Assembly: GCA_947487765.1 (NCBI GenBank)
Contig: CANKXO010000003.1
Coordinates: 372,001 to 436,000 of the forward strand
DNA: 64,000 nucleotides
Origin: an uncultured Pseudomonadales bacterium
GTDB lineage: Bacteria > Pseudomonadota > Gammaproteobacteria > Pseudomonadales > Cellvibrionaceae
Reading direction: 5' to 3'
The translations under genes were made by a program, and so were the position numbers. The notes beneath the pieces are model-generated. The model did not search any database. It had not been told where the DNA came from and worked only from the letters and a program-made list of their open reading frames with translations. Positions 60,859 to 64,000 of this stretch are shown here, piece after piece; within the stretch, counting starts at the first letter, position 1; the number at the start of each line of letters is the position of its first letter.

Positions 60859-62133
60859 ATGAAATTAGAATCTCTTGCATTACATCACGGCTATACATCT
60901 GAACCCACTACAAAATCAGCAGCAGTTCCTATCTACCAGACAACTTCCTATACCTTTGACAACACTCAACATGGTGCTGACTTATTTGATCTTAAAGTGC
61001 CGGGAAATATCTATACCCGGATAATGAACCCAACAACCGATGTCTTAGAGCAACGACTAGCGGCAATGGAAGGTGGGATTGCAGCACTAGCTGTGGCATC
61101 TGGCATGGCAGCAATTACTTATTCCATTCAATGCATTTGTGATGTTGGTTCAAATATTGTCAGCACCAGCCAGCTCTATGGAGGGACATACAATTTATTT
61201 GCGCATACACTTCCCAAACAAGGCATTGAAGTGCGCATGGTCACAGCAGATGATTTTGAAGGGTTTGAAAAGGCAATTGATAGCAATACCCGAGCGATTT
61301 TTTGTGAATCAATTGGCAACCCTGCAGGTAATATTGTCGATCTTGAAAAGTTATCTGCTATTGCTAAAAAGCACGGCGTCCCATTGATAGTAGATAACAC
61401 TGTCGCAACGCCTTATTTATGTCGCCCGTTTGAGCTTGGTGCCGATATTGTTATCCATTCATTAACAAAATATATCGGCGGCCATGGCAACTCTATTGGC
61501 GGCATTATTATCGATTCAGGAAAATTTGACTGGGTCGCCAATAAAGACCGCTTCCCCATGCTAAATGAACCAGACCCTTCTTATCATGGTGTCGTTTATA
61601 CTGAAGCATTAGGCCCTGCAGCTTATATTGGCCGCTGCCGAGTTGTTCCTTTGCGAAGTACCGGTGCAGCACTTTCACCACAAAATACCTTTTTGATTCT
61701 ACAGGGTTTGGAAACCTTAGGGCTACGAATGGAAAGGCATTGTAGCAACGCTGAAAAATTAGCAGACTATCTTAATAAACATGAGAAGGTCAGCTGGGTC
61801 AATTATGCTGCCTTGCCCGACAGCCCTTACCAAGATGCATGCAAGAAAATTACTGGAGGGAAAGCCTCAGGAATACTTAGCTTCGGCATTGTGGGAGGTG
61901 CTGAAGCAGGAGCACAATTTATTGATGCGCTGCAAATGGTTCTTCGCTTAGTGAACATTGGTGATGCAAAATCACTCGCCTGCCACCCAGCTTCGACTAC
62001 TCATAGACAGTTGAATGACGAAGAACTTGCTGCTGCCGGCGCCAGTAAAGACCTTATACGTATTTCAGTAGGCATTGAGAATATTGATGACATTATTGCA
62101 GACGTTAGCCAAGCCTTAGATGCTGTATCGTAA
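60859..62133 (+). CDS. metY: O-acetylhomoserine sulfhydrylase (aminocarboxypropyltransferase)
   Basis: 424 residues. Cys/Met-metabolism PLP enzyme: YTRIMNPTTDVLEQRLAAME, ASGMAAITYSIQCI, PLP lysine in VIHSLTKYIGGHGNSIGG, SLACHPASTTHRQL at the C-terminus. The length and the GGHGNSIGG block point to MetY rather than MetZ. Makes homocysteine or related thioethers from O-acetylhomoserine. AAGGTAAGG precedes the ATG; no SAM riboswitch is seen upstream. Confidence 0.94.
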   Translation: MKLESLALHHGYTSEPTTKSAAVPIYQTTSYTFDNTQHGADLFDLKVPGNIYTRIMNPTTDVLEQRLAAMEGGIAALAVASGMAAITYSIQCICDVGSNIVSTSQLYGGTYNLFAHTLPKQGIEVRMVTADDFEGFEKAIDSNTRAIFCESIGNPAGNIVDLEKLSAIAKKHGVPLIVDNTVATPYLCRPFELGADIVIHSLTKYIGGHGNSIGGIIIDSGKFDWVANKDRFPMLNEPDPSYHGVVYTEALGPAAYIGRCRVVPLRSTGAALSPQNTFLILQGLETLGLRMERHCSNAEKLADYLNKHEKVSWVNYAALPDSPYQDACKKITGGKASGILSFGIVGGAEAGAQFIDALQMVLRLVNIGDAKSLACHPASTTHRQLNDEELAAAGASKDLIRISVGIENIDDIIADVSQALDAVS

Positions 62134-62208
62134 ATATTTATTCTGGGAGTCTCGGAGAGTCACTCACAGACTCCTTTAATAAAAAGCTAAAAGTAAACGG
62201 AGAGAATT

Positions 62209-62751
62209 ATGTTCGACAAAGATTCATTTATTGAAAAATGTAAAGAGCTTGCCAAGCTAGAGGATGCTCATAAAAAAATTAAAGTGCTGCTTGAAGCATC
62301 TATTACAAACCCAACACAAATAATGGATCAGCTAGGAACACCCAGCTCTGCTGGTTTTGATATATTGTATCGCTCCGACGAACTTACCATTATTAATTTT
62401 ATATGGGCGCCAGGAATGGAACTTCATGCCCACAACCATAATATCTGGGCCGTGATTGGCATTTATAGTGGCGCAGAAGAAAATACGTTTTATGTAAGAA
62501 AAGACGATACTATTGTTAAGCAGAATATTAAGAACCTGAGCGTAGGTGATGTGACTATGTTAGGGGAAAATGTGATTCATTCTGTAAAAAATACCACCGC
62601 GGGATTTACTGGTGGGATACATATCTATGGCGGCGATTTTGTTGATATTGAAAGAAGCGAATGGGATATGGAATCTTTTAAAGAGTCACCCTACGACATG
62701 GAACATACTCGCGAGGTTTTTGCAGAAGCGAATAAAAAATTGGCAATGTAA
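62209..62751 (+). CDS. Cysteine-dioxygenase-like cupin
   Basis: 180 residues. Iron-type cupin motif MELHAHNHNIWAVIGIYSGA with the third His in GENVIHSVKN, and GGIHIYGGDF at the end of the barrel. Resembles the cysteine/3-mercaptopropionate dioxygenase superfamily (COG5553). Seventy-five bases after metY, which fits a thiol-oxidising role. Substrate not proven. Confidence 0.78.
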   Translation: MFDKDSFIEKCKELAKLEDAHKKIKVLLEASITNPTQIMDQLGTPSSAGFDILYRSDELTIINFIWAPGMELHAHNHNIWAVIGIYSGAEENTFYVRKDDTIVKQNIKNLSVGDVTMLGENVIHSVKNTTAGFTGGIHIYGGDFVDIERSEWDMESFKESPYDMEHTREVFAEANKKLAM

Positions 62752-62770
62752 ATTAGGAGAGAATTCCTTT

Positions 62771-62812
62771 AAAGCCAAGAATTAAAAATTTTCGCTATAA
62801 TTCTTGGCTTTT
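62771..62812. terminator. Bidirectional terminator
   Basis: AAAGCCAAGAATTA and TAATTCTTGGCTTT, 14-bp stem, between convergent genes. Confidence 0.88.
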
Positions 62813-62838
62813 ATAGTTAAAGTACATTCAATATATAT

Positions 62839-63315
62839 TTAATTAGCTTGCCTTTCCCATACTTGTGTTCGCCCTAATATAGGAGTGCCAATATAGCCGC
62901 GCACCTTCAATTCGTTGCCACCTTCTTGCAAGCTGAGCTTTACTTTGTATTCTTTCCCTTTTTTAGGATCCAGTATTTTCCCACCACCCCAAGATTCTCC
63001 GTCATCATTGGGGGTTACACCCCACAAAATAACCATACCCGTAATTGGCTGATTCGCTTTATCTCCCTTACATTTATCACACAAGGGATTCGGTTTGCTC
63101 GGATTAAGTAGTTCTATCACTTTTCCTTCAAATCCACCGTTCACTTCATAAATTTCTATGATACTTTTCGGCTTTCCTGTTTTGTCATCAATTGAACGCC
63201 ACTTTCCCACAGGGGAATCACTGGCCAATGCAAAATTAGATAAAAGGAAGAATACACTCAACACTATCATTAACGAGGCACGAAAAATATGCTGAGTCAT
63301 ACCGTAGCTTTTCAT
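62839..63315 (-). CDS. DUF2147 exported protein
   Basis: 158 residues with a signal peptide ending near LASD (residue 33). SPVGKWRSIDDKTGKPKSII, GGGKILDPKKGKEYKVKL and GYIGTPILGRTQVWER are the DUF2147 pattern. It is a lipocalin-like periplasmic domain with two Cys (PLCDKCKGD). The start may be the inner Met (MTQHIF or MIVLSV). Confidence 0.9.
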   Translation of the reverse strand: MKSYGMTQHIFRASLMIVLSVFFLLSNFALASDSPVGKWRSIDDKTGKPKSIIEIYEVNGGFEGKVIELLNPSKPNPLCDKCKGDKANQPITGMVILWGVTPNDDGESWGGGKILDPKKGKEYKVKLSLQEGGNELKVRGYIGTPILGRTQVWERQAN

Positions 63316-63351
63316 AATTTACTCCAATGTCATTATTATTAGTTTATCGAG

Positions 63352-64000
63352 TTATTTCGCAGGTCTATATTCAAATGTGGCCCTGACTATACCATGATCA
63401 GATGTCCCATTCTCTTTATGGTTCGATTTATTTAAATGATCATTAAATAGATCCATACATTTAAAAGCCCATAATCGTTTTTTCGAATTATCATAAAACT
63501 CCTGAGACACTAGAATATGATCCAAAGATTCATGAACATTTTGATAAATATGCGTGTAATACACATCTCTTAATGCTCGATATTCTTGCAATGTACCCAC
63601 TGTATAAAGGGCTGTATCACTGCCTCCCTTACTTAAACCACTTAACAAGTAATTAGGCTGAGCTGTAATGACATTTAAGGTATTGCTATGCTGGCCATCG
63701 TTTAGATCGCCCAGCACGACTACCGGGTTTTCATTGCCCTTCATTTCTTCTGTCAATATCATGCGCAATGCTGTTGCCTCTGCAGTACGCCGAATAGTCG
63801 AAATAGCCGAACCCAAAGCTGCCCGGTGCTTAGAATAATAAGATGGTTGATCCTTATACCATGGCTCACGAAAAACTTTTGTCGGTGCTTTGGACTTTAA
63901 ATGAGCCACATAAACTGATATTACCTTTCCATTTGACCTGGGCTTTACACGAAAATGCAAAAGGGGGCGAGAAAATTTATCAATAGCAACAGAAATGCCT
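63352..64000 (-). CDS. Endonuclease/exonuclease/phosphatase-family protein, 5' truncated by the window
   Basis: The frame is open to the last base (GISVAIDKFSRPLLHFRVKP), so the true start is outside; the TTG at 63960 is internal. VISVYVAHLKSKAPT, VVVLGDLNDGQHSNTLNVIT, ESLDHILVSQEFYD and NGTSDHGIVRATFEY supply the EEP metal and catalytic residues (GDLND, DH). Phosphodiesterase or nuclease activity is expected; substrate unknown. Confidence 0.85.
   Translation of the reverse strand, partial: GISVAIDKFSRPLLHFRVKPRSNGKVISVYVAHLKSKAPTKVFREPWYKDQPSYYSKHRAALGSAISTIRRTAEATALRMILTEEMKGNENPVVVLGDLNDGQHSNTLNVITAQPNYLLSGLSKGGSDTALYTVGTLQEYRALRDVYYTHIYQNVHESLDHILVSQEFYDNSKKRLWAFKCMDLFNDHLNKSNHKENGTSDHGIVRATFEYRPAK

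Noticed and set aside
1-64000. tRNA or rRNA genes, prophage or insertion-sequence transposases
   Set aside because: None was found by eye; no transposase, integrase or phage structural motif occurs among the ORFs.

Overview
The window is chromosomal DNA of a gammaproteobacterium, most likely a marine, aerobic, low-to-moderate GC member of the Cellvibrionales/Oceanospirillales kind. This rests on the rpsF-rpsR-DUF2232-rplI-dnaB order (as in Pseudomonas relatives), an E. coli-type glc locus, an ohr/ohrR pair and an integron cassette array. The exact genus cannot be read from the sequence alone.

Bases 1-16 kb are mostly core genome: the end of an OlsB-like GNAT acyltransferase, a PAS-PAS-GGDEF-EAL protein, a YpfJ-type zinc metallopeptidase, a DUF1127/MocR pair facing each other across repeated CTGTACT boxes, a CsdA-CsdE fusion next to a TatD nuclease, a membrane LytTR regulator with an exported partner, and the ribosomal protein/helicase cluster. 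From 16 to 34 kb come an iron alcohol dehydrogenase, a deiodinase-like lipoprotein with an esterase, ohr/ohrR, an exported RidA plus alpha/beta hydrolase operon that seems to share ohr operator-like boxes, ybiT, three LysE-type exporters, and a LysR regulator facing a quinone-oxidoreductase/ABM pair.

From 34.8 to 50.4 kb every gene is on the minus strand, and most are unrelated small accessory genes. The part from about 40.6 to 50.4 kb is an integron gene-cassette array: about 17 attC-type hairpin sites separate single small ORFs (secreted proteins, lipoproteins, membrane proteins, a P-loop kinase, a zinc ribbon protein, a probable Tse2-like toxin with a small partner). No integrase lies at the expected (right) end, where glcF starts after about 360 non-coding bases holding a perfect 40-bp palindrome. 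The array is therefore a cluster of attC sites lacking an integrase (CALIN) as far as this window shows. A CARB/PSE-type class A beta-lactamase sits at the old (left) end with a decayed attC after its stop. Seven or more genes here and in the neighbouring 24-41 kb region are broken by stops or frameshifts, so the region is eroding.

From 50.7 to 58.7 kb is a complete glycolate utilisation locus (glcF, glcE, glcD, glcG, glcB on minus, divergent GntR regulator on plus, with two CTGGT-N3-ACCAG operators). It is followed on the plus strand by glutaminase, a small acidic protein, a DUF815 ATPase, an O-acetylhomoserine sulfhydrylase and a cysteine-dioxygenase-like cupin. The window closes with a DUF2147 protein and a truncated endonuclease/exonuclease/phosphatase-family gene.
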